NCBI RefSeq assembly: GCF_029894165.1 | Contig: NZ_JARXXU010000001.1 | Span: 1 to 64,000, forward strand | DNA length: 64,000 nt | Reading direction: 5' to 3' | Origin: Aurantimicrobium minutum | Lineage (GTDB): Bacteria > Actinomycetota > Actinomycetes > Actinomycetales > Microbacteriaceae | Shown: piece by piece, positions 1-9,037 of the stretch | Layout of the letters: each line of letters begins with the position of its first letter | Position numbering within the stretch: the first letter of the stretch is position 1 | Position numbers and translations under genes: made by a program | Notes under the pieces: model-generated | The model's database searches: none | What the model saw: only the letters and a program-made list of their open reading frames with translations | Told to the model about the DNA's origin: nothing

Positions 1-114
1 AACACCCTTACGCTCCCCCCAGGACAACACACAATCTGTGTCAAGGGGGTCAACGTCGGTGTTGGACAAGACGCCCAACTCACAAACGGCTGCACGACTA
101 AGTCTGTCGGATAA
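1..114 (+). CDS. C-terminal fragment of a secreted protein (5' end outside window)
   Basis: Frame 1 is open from the left edge to a TAA at 112-114, giving the last 37 residues of a protein whose start is not in the window. The tail contains GQHTICVKGVNVG followed by a second cysteine (NGC). Actinobacterial exported proteins, often cell-wall hydrolases or adhesins, carry repeats or ends of the form G-x-H-T-V-C-V-Y-G-I-N-x-G-x-G with a later LGC, and this fragment fits that pattern. The catalytic part, if any, is not visible, so no function is assigned. The family resemblance is recalled, not searched. Confidence 0.5.
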   Translation, partial: NTLTLPPGQHTICVKGVNVGVGQDAQLTNGCTTKSVG

Positions 115-277
115 ATAAATTCTCAGTCTACGCTTCCAGGCTCTATCGTTCAACCAAACCAACCAACCAACCATACTGGTGGTCGATTGGGCGCAAGCGT
201 AAATTGTTTATCTGTCACGGAATTAGTCTGTAATGATATTGGCGGAAGTAATTCCAGGTAAAGTAAACAAAATTTAT
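115..277. other. Short intergenic stretch left of rmlA
   Basis: No convincing gene. It holds a short tandem CCAA tract (about 151-173) and AT-rich sequence between the end of the secreted-protein fragment and the end of rmlA. I see no clear hairpin terminator for either gene. Confidence 0.4.
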
Positions 278-1144
278 TTATTCAGACTTGATAAGATTTA
301 TTAGATAGGAGCCATATCCGCTTTTGAAGAGTTCTACCCCCAAGGCATGCATTTCATCGCCCGAGAGCCAACCGTTCCTCCACGCAATTTCCTCAACACA
401 GCCAATCTTGAAACCCTGGCGATCCTCGATAACTCTTACGAATTCAGAGGCCTGCATCATTGATTCGAAGGTTCCTGTATCTAGCCAGGCGGTGCCCCGA
501 TCAAGCATCTCGACTTGTAGCTTCCCGCGTTTGAGGTATTCCTCATTGACGCTGGAGATTTCCAGTTCCCCGCGAGCGCTCGGCTTGATGCTAGCCGCAA
601 TTTCGACTACATCATTGTCATAGAAATAAAGTCCTGGAACAGCGTAATTACTCTTTGGCTGTGCTGGCTTTTCTTCGATGGAAATAGCCTTCATATTTCC
701 GTCGAATTCAACAACACCATAGGCAGTTGCATCACTCACGCGATAAGCAAAAATAAGACCGCCATCAATGTCTGTGTTGCGCTTCAAAGCAGAGCCTAAC
801 GAGGTTCCATGGAAAATGTTGTCCCCCAAGACCAGTGCAACCTTTTCATCCCCGATGAATTCCTTACCGATGAGGAATGCCTGTGCAAGGCCATCAGGGG
901 AAGGCTGAACTGCATACTGTAATTCAATTCCCAATTGAGAGCCATCGCCCAACAACGCTTTGAATTGCTCGTTGTATTCAGGAGTTGTAATGATAAGAAT
1001 TTCCCGAATTCCAGCCATCATCAACGTAGACAGGGGGTAATAGATCATTGGCTTGTCATAAATAGGCATCAATTGCTTAGAGATGCCCTTGGTAATTGGC
1101 CAAAGACGAGTGCCGGATCCACCAGCTAAAATTATTCCCCGCAT
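278..1144 (-). CDS. rmlA: Glucose-1-phosphate thymidylyltransferase RmlA
   Basis: Makes dTDP-glucose from dTTP and glucose 1-phosphate, the first step of dTDP-L-rhamnose synthesis, in the cytoplasm. The 288-residue length is normal for the family. The nucleotide-binding signature GGSGTRLWP is at residues 8-16, followed by K23-Q24 in the ISKQLMP segment, and the sugar-phosphate motif EKP lies near residue 158. The ATG start is only 4 bases after the end of rmlC on the same strand, so the order of transcription is rmlC then rmlA in one operon. The other two pathway genes are elsewhere: rmlD is divergent at 2036 and rmlB is near 23 kb. Confidence 0.95.
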   Translation of the reverse strand: MRGIILAGGSGTRLWPITKGISKQLMPIYDKPMIYYPLSTLMMAGIREILIITTPEYNEQFKALLGDGSQLGIELQYAVQPSPDGLAQAFLIGKEFIGDEKVALVLGDNIFHGTSLGSALKRNTDIDGGLIFAYRVSDATAYGVVEFDGNMKAISIEEKPAQPKSNYAVPGLYFYDNDVVEIAASIKPSARGELEISSVNEEYLKRGKLQVEMLDRGTAWLDTGTFESMMQASEFVRVIEDRQGFKIGCVEEIAWRNGWLSGDEMHALGVELFKSGYGSYLINLIKSE

Positions 1145-1148
1145 AATG

Positions 1149-1757
1149 CTAGTTCCCCTTACTTAGTGATTCATAGTATCCACGTGCTTGCTCCCATGAA
1201 GGAAGTAGACCTAGTTTTTGGGCGTTTTCCAGTGTCGGCGCTTCCAAATCCTTAGGAGATAACAGCAATAACGCGGAGTCAATTCCGAAGTCAAGTCCAA
1301 TCGCGGGATCGAGAGGATTGATTCCGTGTTCGCGCTCTGCATTGAAGGTCGCGGTCACGAGGTAGCTCACAGTTGCGTTGTCAGTCAACGCAACGAAGCA
1401 ATGCCCGATTCCTTCAGATATGTAGATTGCGCGGCGATTGACGTCATCGAGAAGGACTGAATCCCATTGCCCGAAGGTGGGGGAACCAACTCGAATATCA
1501 ATGACGAAGTCTAGGACAGCCCCATGAGTTGCCGTGACGTATTTAGCCTGACTCGGTGGAATTTCAGCAAAGTGAATACCCCGGACAGTCCCCCGCTTGG
1601 AAACTGAAGTGTTTCCCTGAACAAAGTTGAGGGGATGCCCGACAACATCTACCAATTTATCGAAACGATACCACTCCAAAAAAACACCACGATCGTCTTT
1701 GTGCTGTCGAGGCGTGATTTCGTAAGTGTCGGGAATCTTGAGTTCTCGAATTTGCAT
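1149..1757 (-). CDS. rmlC: dTDP-4-dehydrorhamnose 3,5-epimerase RmlC
   Basis: Epimerises dTDP-4-keto-6-deoxyglucose at C3 and C5, the third rhamnose step. Family features visible: RGVFLEW near residue 23, the [15 protein letters not shown] segment with likely catalytic His62, Lys72, the second histidine at IGHCF (119) and Tyr132. The 202-residue length is near the family norm of about 180-200. It is first in the rmlC-rmlA pair and faces rmlD across a 278-bp divergent region. No missing key residue seen. Confidence 0.93.
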   Translation of the reverse strand: MQIRELKIPDTYEITPRQHKDDRGVFLEWYRFDKLVDVVGHPLNFVQGNTSVSKRGTVRGIHFAEIPPSQAKYVTATHGAVLDFVIDIRVGSPTFGQWDSVLLDDVNRRAIYISEGIGHCFVALTDNATVSYLVTATFNAEREHGINPLDPAIGLDFGIDSALLLLSPKDLEAPTLENAQKLGLLPSWEQARGYYESLSKGN

Positions 1758-2035
1758 AACTTGGTACCAATTACCTTTGCACTGGGTTCGAATCTCGTAT
1801 ATTAGAGACTCAACGATGTTACTTCACTGTAATTTGACACGTTCCTAGAGAATTTGCCGGAATATCAGTATTCGGTTTCCTGAAGTTGAAAGCACACCAA
1901 TATATTTTCAAAGGCACGAATTTGTTCTCCAAGATGAGAATCAATCCGTCATCCTGGAAACTAAATCTGTGTGCCGCGAGTCCAATCTTATAGCTTCGGT
2001 AGGCTATACAGAGAGTTGAGTTAGGGAAGCCAAAT
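1758..2035. promoter_or_regulatory. Divergent rmlC/rmlD intergenic region
   Basis: This AT-rich stretch between the start codons of rmlC (leftward) and rmlD (rightward) must hold both promoters. Near rmlD there is an inverted repeat TATAGC/GCTATA (1989-2008, 8-base loop) whose right half overlaps a TATACA -10-like hexamer at 2005-2010, about 25 bases before the ATG. I could not place a good -35 element for it. No gene is seen inside. Confidence 0.35.
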
Positions 2036-2887
2036 ATGCGGTTCGTTGTCACAGGAGCACGGGGGATGCTGGGTTCCGACCTCACAGAAATTCTTCGTGA
2101 TCGCGATGTACTTGCTCTAGGTCACGCTGAACTTGATGTGACGGATCTTGACGCTGTGAGAAATGTCATACTCCCCAACGATGTCATCATCAACTGTGCT
2201 GCATACACACGAGTCGATGATGCAGAGTCACACGAAGATGAAGCATTTGCAATCAATGCCGTAGGCGTGAAGAACTTAGCCATAGTTGCGCGTGAGTCCA
2301 AATCTCGGCTCATCACCATTTCATCTGATTACGTTTTTGGGGGAAATGCAATAAGTCCTTACTCGGAGAATGAGTTGCAGGCTCCCATTTCCGCTTATGG
2401 GCGGAGTAAAGCATCCGGTGAAAAATTTGCCCTCGATATTTATCCTGAAGGCACCTTCATCGTGCGATCCGCTTGGATGTATGGCAAATATGGTGCGAAT
2501 TTTGCTCAAACAATGCTCAACCTTGCTAACACAAAGGACACTTGGGCAGTTGTTGACGACCAACTTGGGCAACCAACCTGGTCAGTGGACTTGGCTCATC
2601 AAATTTTGCTTTTGGTTGAATCGAATGCGCCTGCAGGAATTTATCACGCTACAAATACGGGTCAAACCACGTGGCACGAATTCGCCAAAGTAGTTCTTCA
2701 GGAAGCGGGTCTCGACCCCTCGCGAATCACCCCTACTGATAGCGGATCATTTACAAGGCCTGCACCCCGCCCGGCATATTCAGTCCTCGGGCAAGGACAT
2801 TGGTCCGAAGCTGGCCTCTCTCCAATGCGAAGCTGGCGTGCAGCTCTGCACGACGCATTTGAATCCGGAGTCTTTACCTGGAACTAA
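2036..2887 (+). CDS. rmlD: dTDP-4-dehydrorhamnose reductase RmlD
   Basis: Reduces dTDP-4-keto-L-rhamnose to dTDP-L-rhamnose, the last step of the pathway. It is an extended short-chain dehydrogenase of 283 residues: the cofactor loop GARGMLG at 7-13, the SSDYVF segment at 96-101 and the catalytic Y121-x3-K125 (in SAYGRSK). An AGGGAAG stretch a few bases upstream can serve as ribosome site for the ATG. Its 3' end overlaps the stop of the convergent glycosyltransferase at 2884 by 4 bases. Confidence 0.95.
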   Translation: MRFVVTGARGMLGSDLTEILRDRDVLALGHAELDVTDLDAVRNVILPNDVIINCAAYTRVDDAESHEDEAFAINAVGVKNLAIVARESKSRLITISSDYVFGGNAISPYSENELQAPISAYGRSKASGEKFALDIYPEGTFIVRSAWMYGKYGANFAQTMLNLANTKDTWAVVDDQLGQPTWSVDLAHQILLLVESNAPAGIYHATNTGQTTWHEFAKVVLQEAGLDPSRITPTDSGSFTRPAPRPAYSVLGQGHWSEAGLSPMRSWRAALHDAFESGVFTWN

Positions 2888-4497
2888 TTTTCCAGACCAC
2901 GATAGTGTCGGTCATGTTGAATCTTGTTGCGCCACCTGGCTTGGAGCAACAAGATTTCTGATTTCTTTACGGTTGCATCCCTGGATTTGGATTCAAAATG
3001 GTACAGACGTGCAGAACCAGCGACAGCTATATCTACGCCAATAAGCGCCAACTTCATACTCAAGTCGACGTCATTATAGCTTCCCGGAAATTCAACCGAA
3101 AAACCGCCCACTCGTTCAAAAAGTGACTTCGAAACCAAAGAACAGGCAGCTGTAACCCCTGAGACTTTTCGATCAAGATGGGTTAGCTGATTCGGATCCT
3201 TGAGGCGCATCTTTTCGCCAAAGCCAATGTGACCGGCCCCGCCTTTGTATACGTGCCCGGCGTGCTGAATCGTTTGGTCATCAAAAAACAGTAGGGCACC
3301 TGCGTAGCCAATCCGGTCTACCCCAATTAGCGACAACATGTCTTCCATCCAATGCGGGCTGACCACTTCCGTATCATCATTGAGAAATAGCAAGTACTCT
3401 CCCGATGCGCAAGCAGCACCTAGATTCATTTTTTCGCTGAAGTTGAAGGGTTTTGACCATCGCACCCATTTCACCGAACTTGAATTAAAAGCATCAATCG
3501 TATTAATTACGCTTTGTGGAGTGTCGTCATCAGCCACAATGATGACCTCAAAGTTTGCGTACGAGGATTTTTGAATTATTGAATCAACCGCATCAACCAC
3601 GAACGCCCTACCACTGTCATTAGCTGTTCCACGAGTGGGAATGATGATCGAAATGTAGGGGATTTGTCCAAAGTCGTACGCGACCATACGCCGGGAATTC
3701 GAAACTTCGGTAACTGTCGCTTGTATGTGAGACCTTTGTAGTTCTGAACGAACGATACTCGCTGCTGTTTTTTCGGACCCGTGCAAATTTGAAACCGTTA
3801 CGTCCCCCAGCGCAAGAATCTCTGGGATGAGTTCGATTTCATTTTCAAGCGAATTGAGGCCTACATAAAGCGGCCACAGGTGCGGGGGAATTGCTTGGGG
3901 AATTCTGCGTAACACGTTGGTTCGAATGACTACAACAGGGCCTAGAGCGTCGACTTGCCGAAGTAGGAGTCTGTTAAATTCCGACCGGCGTTCGATTCTG
4001 CCCAAACGATTTCGACTATCACCAAACCACATAATCGCGCTCGAGTGACTGAGAACGCGGCGAATGGCTCTTACCCCTTGCGGAAATAGCTTTGCATGGT
4101 CGCGCGTGAGAACCCAAAACTCAGAATCCGTTGTTTCCAGCCTTTTCCGAAGGTTCGCATTATTTAAGTGAATAATTTCGACTTTGCTTGGATTTGAGCC
4201 TCTCGGTTGCCAGCGAGAATTTCCTAGGAATTTTCCTAGTCGCCGAAACCATTGCGCCTTGAGGAACTCAATCGGGCGCAATATGAAATATCTATAGGAC
4301 TTCCTGAACTCAATCCTCAGCCGGTTTGCGACACGCTCCATGAAACTTCGTCGAGGCAAAACACCTTGCGCACGGCGTTGTTCCTTGCCTATGTTTCGGT
4401 CTGTCATTTGCAGTGCAGCAATGAACGACGATTCTTCTAGGGTTATCGTGTGTTCGCGAGCAGAACTCCAGGTTTCAATATTCGAGCCCAGCGACAC
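2884..4497 (-). CDS. Family 2 glycosyltransferase, 537 aa, with long N-terminal extension
   Basis: A GT-A fold glycosyltransferase is visible in the second half: PYISIIIPTRG near residue 280, the D-x-D-like NDD near residue 373, and the late GSYNDVDL segment that normally holds the catalytic acid. The first ~270 residues are not a clear known domain; they are basic near 50-90 and may contain a degenerate second glycosyltransferase fold, as in large O-antigen transferases. Start is GTG with AAAGGA seven bases upstream. It is divergent from the next glycosyltransferase, with starts 70 bases apart. The sugar donor cannot be read from sequence; dTDP-rhamnose is plausible from context. Confidence 0.8.
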   Translation of the reverse strand: MSLGSNIETWSSAREHTITLEESSFIAALQMTDRNIGKEQRRAQGVLPRRSFMERVANRLRIEFRKSYRYFILRPIEFLKAQWFRRLGKFLGNSRWQPRGSNPSKVEIIHLNNANLRKRLETTDSEFWVLTRDHAKLFPQGVRAIRRVLSHSSAIMWFGDSRNRLGRIERRSEFNRLLLRQVDALGPVVVIRTNVLRRIPQAIPPHLWPLYVGLNSLENEIELIPEILALGDVTVSNLHGSEKTAASIVRSELQRSHIQATVTEVSNSRRMVAYDFGQIPYISIIIPTRGTANDSGRAFVVDAVDSIIQKSSYANFEVIIVADDDTPQSVINTIDAFNSSSVKWVRWSKPFNFSEKMNLGAACASGEYLLFLNDDTEVVSPHWMEDMLSLIGVDRIGYAGALLFFDDQTIQHAGHVYKGGAGHIGFGEKMRLKDPNQLTHLDRKVSGVTAACSLVSKSLFERVGGFSVEFPGSYNDVDLSMKLALIGVDIAVAGSARLYHFESKSRDATVKKSEILLLQARWRNKIQHDRHYRGLEN

Positions 4498-4567
4498 GTT
4501 GAATCCTTTCGATTGACATAAACTAGTTTAGGCTCCACCGGTGTGAGGCTTTGGCGAAAGGTCTGAT

Positions 4568-5476
4568 GTGGCGCTTATTTTCGGCGTAATGAGTACATTT
4601 CGACCTGACCAAGATGTCGTAGAGCGTGCCTTAGTCCATGCTCGACTAGTTGATCACCTCATTGTGGTTGACGACGGGAGCCCCGATTCCGCGATTCTTA
4701 ATTCATTTACATCAGACAACATCCAAGTCGTTAGGCTCAACCAAAATTCAGGAATTGCTAAGGCGTTAAACACAGGCCTCAAGATTGCACTCGACGCCAA
4801 TGCAGACTTTATTTTGACGCTTGATCAAGATTCAGTTCTTGACGAGAATTACCTCAGTCGAGTCATGGACACATTTGATCGCGCTGCACGGGCAACAAGG
4901 TTGGGAGTTGTCCTCACTGACTGCGTCAATCATCAACCGTCGATTCCACCCTTATACACTCCAGAAGGATTTGGACTTGTCGAAGAGGGCATCCAATCTG
5001 GGCTCGTCGTCTCAGCAGCTTGCTTAAAAGATATTGGACTACTTGATGAACGTCTTTTCATCGACTGTGTTGACATCGAATTTTGCTTACGTGCACGTGA
5101 TAGAAATTGGCGAGTCGCGGTAGCGCCTGGTTCGAATATCACGCATTCCCTCGGGCATATGACACCATTCCGGCCCTTCGGTAGACAAAAGTTTCGAAAC
5201 GGAATGGCTGTCGAATATCAATATCATCCGCCGTTTCGAAGGTACTACATCGTCCGAAACAATGTGGACCTTTGCATCAGAAATGTAGTTAAGAGGCCGC
5301 GGTGGGTCTTATCGGTCCTGCGGCGCGAACTAACGCCACAAATTAAAGTATTGATAAGCGGACCTCACGTTTCCCAGCAATGGCTGGCGACGACGGTGGG
5401 CTTATTCCATGGACTAGTGCGACGCAGAGGGAAAATCCCAACTTGGCTTACTAGGGCTTTACAAAGCCGTTTGTAG
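4568..5476 (+). CDS. Family 2 glycosyltransferase, rhamnosyltransferase-like
   Basis: 302 residues with a GT-A domain beginning almost at the N terminus: FGVMSTFRP, then HLIVVDDGSPD near residues 36-46, LNTG near 68, and DQDS near residues 86-89 as the metal/nucleotide motif; the later CVDIEFCLRA carries the acceptor-side acid. The layout resembles the RfbF/RhlC rhamnosyltransferase group, which agrees with the rml genes nearby, but the donor is inferred. GTG start at 4568 preceded by AAAGG. It may be peripheral at the membrane; no transmembrane segment seen. Confidence 0.82.
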   Translation: MALIFGVMSTFRPDQDVVERALVHARLVDHLIVVDDGSPDSAILNSFTSDNIQVVRLNQNSGIAKALNTGLKIALDANADFILTLDQDSVLDENYLSRVMDTFDRAARATRLGVVLTDCVNHQPSIPPLYTPEGFGLVEEGIQSGLVVSAACLKDIGLLDERLFIDCVDIEFCLRARDRNWRVAVAPGSNITHSLGHMTPFRPFGRQKFRNGMAVEYQYHPPFRRYYIVRNNVDLCIRNVVKRPRWVLSVLRRELTPQIKVLISGPHVSQQWLATTVGLFHGLVRRRGKIPTWLTRALQSRL

Positions 5477-5710
5477 CAGAGGTCGTCAACTTAGAATTTG
5501 ACGTCACACGAAACGATACCCTCCGAGATGCACCGCAGAGTGCCTCTGTGACCAGTCGCGTCAATATTTATCTGAATAAAACGATGGCCAGGTTCGACGT
5601 TTTACGCGCGCTGATGGATGGCATACCAAAGTATTCATTTCGCATGAGACACGTTGCAGCGTGATGGGTGAAAGAGCTCAACAACTATCGAGCAAAATCG
5701 ACTTTAAAAA
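5477..5710. other. Gap between convergent genes, no gene supported
   Basis: 234 bases between the ends of the rhamnosyltransferase-like gene and the flippase. Two overlapping frames stay open for about 50-60 codons on the + strand, but neither has a start with a ribosome site or a recognisable motif. It may be a decayed gene remnant in a variable glycan locus, or chance. No clear terminator hairpin is visible. Confidence 0.3.
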
Positions 5711-6955
5711 TTACCGAGCTTTGAGTTCTTCTCGTTTGAGAAGAAACATCGTTGAGATCGAGCGGGCGACCGCTGAGATTGCCAGGGCCCAGAATGCTCC
5801 TGAAATTTCATAATCGGGAATAAGCAGCGCACATGCCACAAAACTCGCCAAAACTGCGATAACACTGAGTGTGATGGTGTGGCTGTACATATTTTGAATG
5901 ATGACGCCGATATTGGAGAAACTCGCATAAGGAAGGGCAAGAATCGCGACGCCAATCGGAATCGCGATCGCGATTGAAAGCTGAAAAGTAGGCCCGAAAA
6001 TAACTGGTATGAGGTAATAAGAAAGTATCAAACCGATTATTGCCACGGGGGTCACAAGCAACGTCCACAAGAATGCGGTTTTGGCCAAAAAGTGGAAAAA
6101 ACCACGGGGCGCTATGTTGTCATCTGTGCGCGCTTGTCGGGCTCTCGGTATCCACCCTTGAGCAACTGTTCCCAGGAAAATGTCTGCGACAGCAAAAACA
6201 TAGAAGTAAATTGCAAAATGTGCCACAGCATCTGCACCGAAGTTTACAGAGAGAAAATATTGCGGCATCGAGGCAAGTAGCGCAACGAGCGCCCCGCCAA
6301 GGCCGATGGGCAAACCAGCGCGCAAAATGTCACGACTAGGGCGAGCGGATTTCGACAGTCCCGCATTATCTGTTTTCTCGAATGCGGCCAGGATCCGATT
6401 CCCAGGGCGCCACAGCAATATTAACGACGCCAGGAGAGAGACAAGGAAAAGTGCCACGAGTGTGAGTTCAAGGCTGTGCGTGGCGATGAGGACAGCTATG
6501 GAAATGACAGCCGAAGATATTGCAGTGAAGAAGAAACCATTAAAAATCAGGTTGGTTTTTGAGTGACTCTGCAAAGGACCCGAATATAGATCAGATATTG
6601 CATCAACACACTTGATTAGCGAAACAATTCCCACAGTGATGGCCAACGTGACATCGGTAATCATCGCTACTGCAACCGACAATAGCGAAGCGCTCAAGAC
6701 AGCGAATAATTGAACCTCTAAGTAGCGGGAAAAACGAAAGGCAGATTTATGAGTGAGATAAATCCCCTTCAGCCCAAGCTGCGCAAAAACGAAAATTGGT
6801 GCCGTGATTGCCATTGCCAAGGCATAGCGGCCGACTGTCTCGGCTGTTGTAAAACGAGCTAGGACAATCAGAATGACGAGAAGGCCTGCAGTCTTAGAAA
6901 GATTTGCACCAAACAGCCAGCCTGTATCTCTGGCCCACGACTTTTTTGAAGTCAT
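5711..6955 (-). CDS. Polysaccharide flippase-like membrane protein (Wzx/MATE type)
   Basis: 414 residues, nearly all in hydrophobic helices (about 12), beginning with an N-terminal W-L-F-G-A-N segment and LLVILIVLARF. This pattern, with basic loops and no catalytic motif, is that of oligosaccharide flippases which move lipid-linked glycan units across the membrane. It lies among glycosyltransferases, which supports that role. No Wzy polymerase is clearly visible in the window. ATG start at 6955; next upstream gene on the same strand is the fucosyltransferase 51 bases away, so the two are probably cotranscribed. Confidence 0.75.
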   Translation of the reverse strand: MTSKKSWARDTGWLFGANLSKTAGLLVILIVLARFTTAETVGRYALAMAITAPIFVFAQLGLKGIYLTHKSAFRFSRYLEVQLFAVLSASLLSVAVAMITDVTLAITVGIVSLIKCVDAISDLYSGPLQSHSKTNLIFNGFFFTAISSAVISIAVLIATHSLELTLVALFLVSLLASLILLWRPGNRILAAFEKTDNAGLSKSARPSRDILRAGLPIGLGGALVALLASMPQYFLSVNFGADAVAHFAIYFYVFAVADIFLGTVAQGWIPRARQARTDDNIAPRGFFHFLAKTAFLWTLLVTPVAIIGLILSYYLIPVIFGPTFQLSIAIAIPIGVAILALPYASFSNIGVIIQNMYSHTITLSVIAVLASFVACALLIPDYEISGAFWALAISAVARSISTMFLLKREELKAR

Positions 6956-7006
6956 CGATGCCTCAATTTAAAACTAACACTCGATTCAACAGACACAAGT
7001 TCTGTA

Positions 7007-7885
7007 TTAAGCACCAAGAGTAAGCCAATGTCCCGGTAGTAACGTGTGCGCAGAAGAACCGCCGGCTAACCATGGTCTGGGTGCTATGAACACAGCCTCC
7101 GGAGAACGTTGAGATGAAATCCAAGCTGCCCACCAACTAAATGAGGAATTACTCATAATTAGGCCATTATTTTCTGCCAGCATCAGTAACGCTTCCAATG
7201 GAGCTGCCTGGAGCTGTTGCTGATCTAACGTCGCATCCCACCGTTTCAGAAACTCTTGTGGAATTTGCTCGGGTGAATCGGTAAATACACGGAACGCTGA
7301 TTTTGGTTGGACCGCACGAATCAGCTCGGCACCCCGATCAAAATAATCAAGCGATGCGACCCCATGATGGTTTTGATGCTTAGCAAGTAGGTAGTCTCCA
7401 CGCCGGATGTGCATAAACACTTCCTTAGACGGGGCCAAATCAAATTTCGCTGACAAAGCGGAGAAGGCCGCCGTTAAAATTTCCTCCGCACCATGCGTGA
7501 AATAGAAGGGCGATTGAAAATAGCCGCTCAGAATGGTGCCTGGACGAATCTTCTCTATGGCATTGGAATAATCTAGGCCTGGCTCTTTGAAGTATCGGGT
7601 ACCGGGAATTCGTGAAGCCGCCTCGCGAAATGCACTCACTCCAGCTGAAAGACGCCTGCCCGCGAATGAGATTGGAAAGTCGATGCAATCCAATAGCGGG
7701 GCAATCTCCAAATCGCGACTTACGTGTTGACCGGAATAAGAATCCAATTTGCTTGTGTCTAAAGTTAATGGGACTTCGAGCCGTTTCGCTTGAGAAAGAC
7801 CTGCAGCAAGTTGAAAGAGTTGGTTGCCAGCGCCACCTTGCAGTTCAACCGAAATCGCGTTTGAACGAGAGTGGTTACCTAACAT
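7007..7885 (-). CDS. Alpha-1,2-fucosyltransferase-like GT11 enzyme
   Basis: 292 residues. The family 11 hallmarks are present: the N-terminal GGAGNQLFQLA at 17-27, the donor-binding HIRRGDY at 159-165, and SNSSFSWWAAW near residue 245-255. GT11 enzymes move L-fucose from GDP-fucose, usually onto the 2-position of galactose. The gene is next to gmd and fcl, which make GDP-fucose, and galE nearby could supply the galactose acceptor precursor. ATG start at 7885, divergent from gmd over 121 bases. Linkage is inferred from the family. Confidence 0.88.
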   Translation of the reverse strand: MLGNHSRSNAISVELQGGAGNQLFQLAAGLSQAKRLEVPLTLDTSKLDSYSGQHVSRDLEIAPLLDCIDFPISFAGRRLSAGVSAFREAASRIPGTRYFKEPGLDYSNAIEKIRPGTILSGYFQSPFYFTHGAEEILTAAFSALSAKFDLAPSKEVFMHIRRGDYLLAKHQNHHGVASLDYFDRGAELIRAVQPKSAFRVFTDSPEQIPQEFLKRWDATLDQQQLQAAPLEALLMLAENNGLIMSNSSFSWWAAWISSQRSPEAVFIAPRPWLAGGSSAHTLLPGHWLTLGA

Positions 7886-8006
7886 TTTGTCAGCCTAACA
7901 TCCAACTTATTTCTTTCGTTTGCTAGTGCCACGGAACCGCAAATTCAAGGATTTTAAGTACCTACCGATATCCTACAAAGCAGTGCACAGCATTCGAGAG
8001 GCAACC

Positions 8007-9035
8007 ATGACAAAACGCGCTTTTATAACGGGTATCACCGGTCAAGATGGGTCGTACCTCGCGGAATTGCTTCTTTCGAAGGGTTACGAAGTCCACGGCC
8101 TGATTCGACGTGCGTCGACATTTAATACTGCACGTATCGAACACCTTTACGTCGATCCACACAATTCTGACGCGAAATTATTCCTGCACTATGGAGATTT
8201 GAGCGACGGCTCTCGTCTCGTGACGCTGCTATCTGAAATTCAGCCCCACGAGGTCTATAACTTGGCTGCTCAATCGCATGTACGAGTTTCATTTGACGAA
8301 CCAGAACATACCGCTGATACAACTGGGACGGGGACTGTACGTCTCCTTGAAGCCGTCAGGGTTTCAGGAATTCAGACCAAGTTCTATCAAGCATCGTCAT
8401 CCGAACTCTACGGGGCCACTCCGCCCCCACAAAGTGAAACTACTCCGTTTTACCCAAGATCTCCCTACGCGGCAGCCAAACTTTACAGTTTTTGGATTAC
8501 GAAGAACTATCGGGAGGCATACGGACTTTTTGCCGTAAATGGGATTTTGTTCAACCATGAATCTCCACGACGAGGCGAGACTTTCGTAACCCGCAAAATC
8601 ACCCGCGCTGCCGCGAGAATCGCCGCGGGCAAGCAAGATCAACTGTTCATGGGGAATTTAGATTCAATTCGAGATTGGGGTTATGCACCCGAATATGTCG
8701 AAGGAATGTGGCGAATGCTCCAAGCCGATGAACCCGATGATTTTGTTCTCGCAACGGGTGTCGGCATTACGGTGCGCGAATTTTTGGAAATTTCTTTTTC
8801 TAGGCTCGGCCTTGACTGGGAAAAGCATGTTCGGTTTGATGAAAAATACCTTCGCCCGACCGAGGTAGACGCCCTCATTGGAGACCCATCGAAGGCCAAA
8901 GAAAAACTGGGATGGGTTCCCACAGTCGATGGCCGTAAACTTGCAGAAATTATGGTGGATGCTGACATTCAAGCGCTTGCCGCCGAAGGTCAACATTGGA
9001 TTGATAAAGTTGCCCTTTCAAATTGGAATGCCTAA
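8007..9035 (+). CDS. gmd: GDP-mannose 4,6-dehydratase
   Basis: Converts GDP-D-mannose to GDP-4-keto-6-deoxymannose, the first step toward GDP-L-fucose. Key parts: cofactor loop TGITGQDGS near residues 8-16, SSE at 131-133, Y154-x3-K158 in SPYAAAKLY, and the signature [18 protein letters not shown] chose the ATG at 8007 rather than an in-frame start 87 bases upstream because GAGAGG lies just before it and the protein then begins with the usual TKRAFITG; length 342 is normal. The next gene, fcl, starts 2 bases after the stop. Confidence 0.95.
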   Translation: MTKRAFITGITGQDGSYLAELLLSKGYEVHGLIRRASTFNTARIEHLYVDPHNSDAKLFLHYGDLSDGSRLVTLLSEIQPHEVYNLAAQSHVRVSFDEPEHTADTTGTGTVRLLEAVRVSGIQTKFYQASSSELYGATPPPQSETTPFYPRSPYAAAKLYSFWITKNYREAYGLFAVNGILFNHESPRRGETFVTRKITRAAARIAAGKQDQLFMGNLDSIRDWGYAPEYVEGMWRMLQADEPDDFVLATGVGITVREFLEISFSRLGLDWEKHVRFDEKYLRPTEVDALIGDPSKAKEKLGWVPTVDGRKLAEIMVDADIQALAAEGQHWIDKVALSNWNA

Positions 9036-9037
9036 GC

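Noticed and set aside
151-173. CCAA tandem tract as a phase-variable repeat
   Set aside because: It is short, imperfect and lies outside any coding frame or recognisable promoter.
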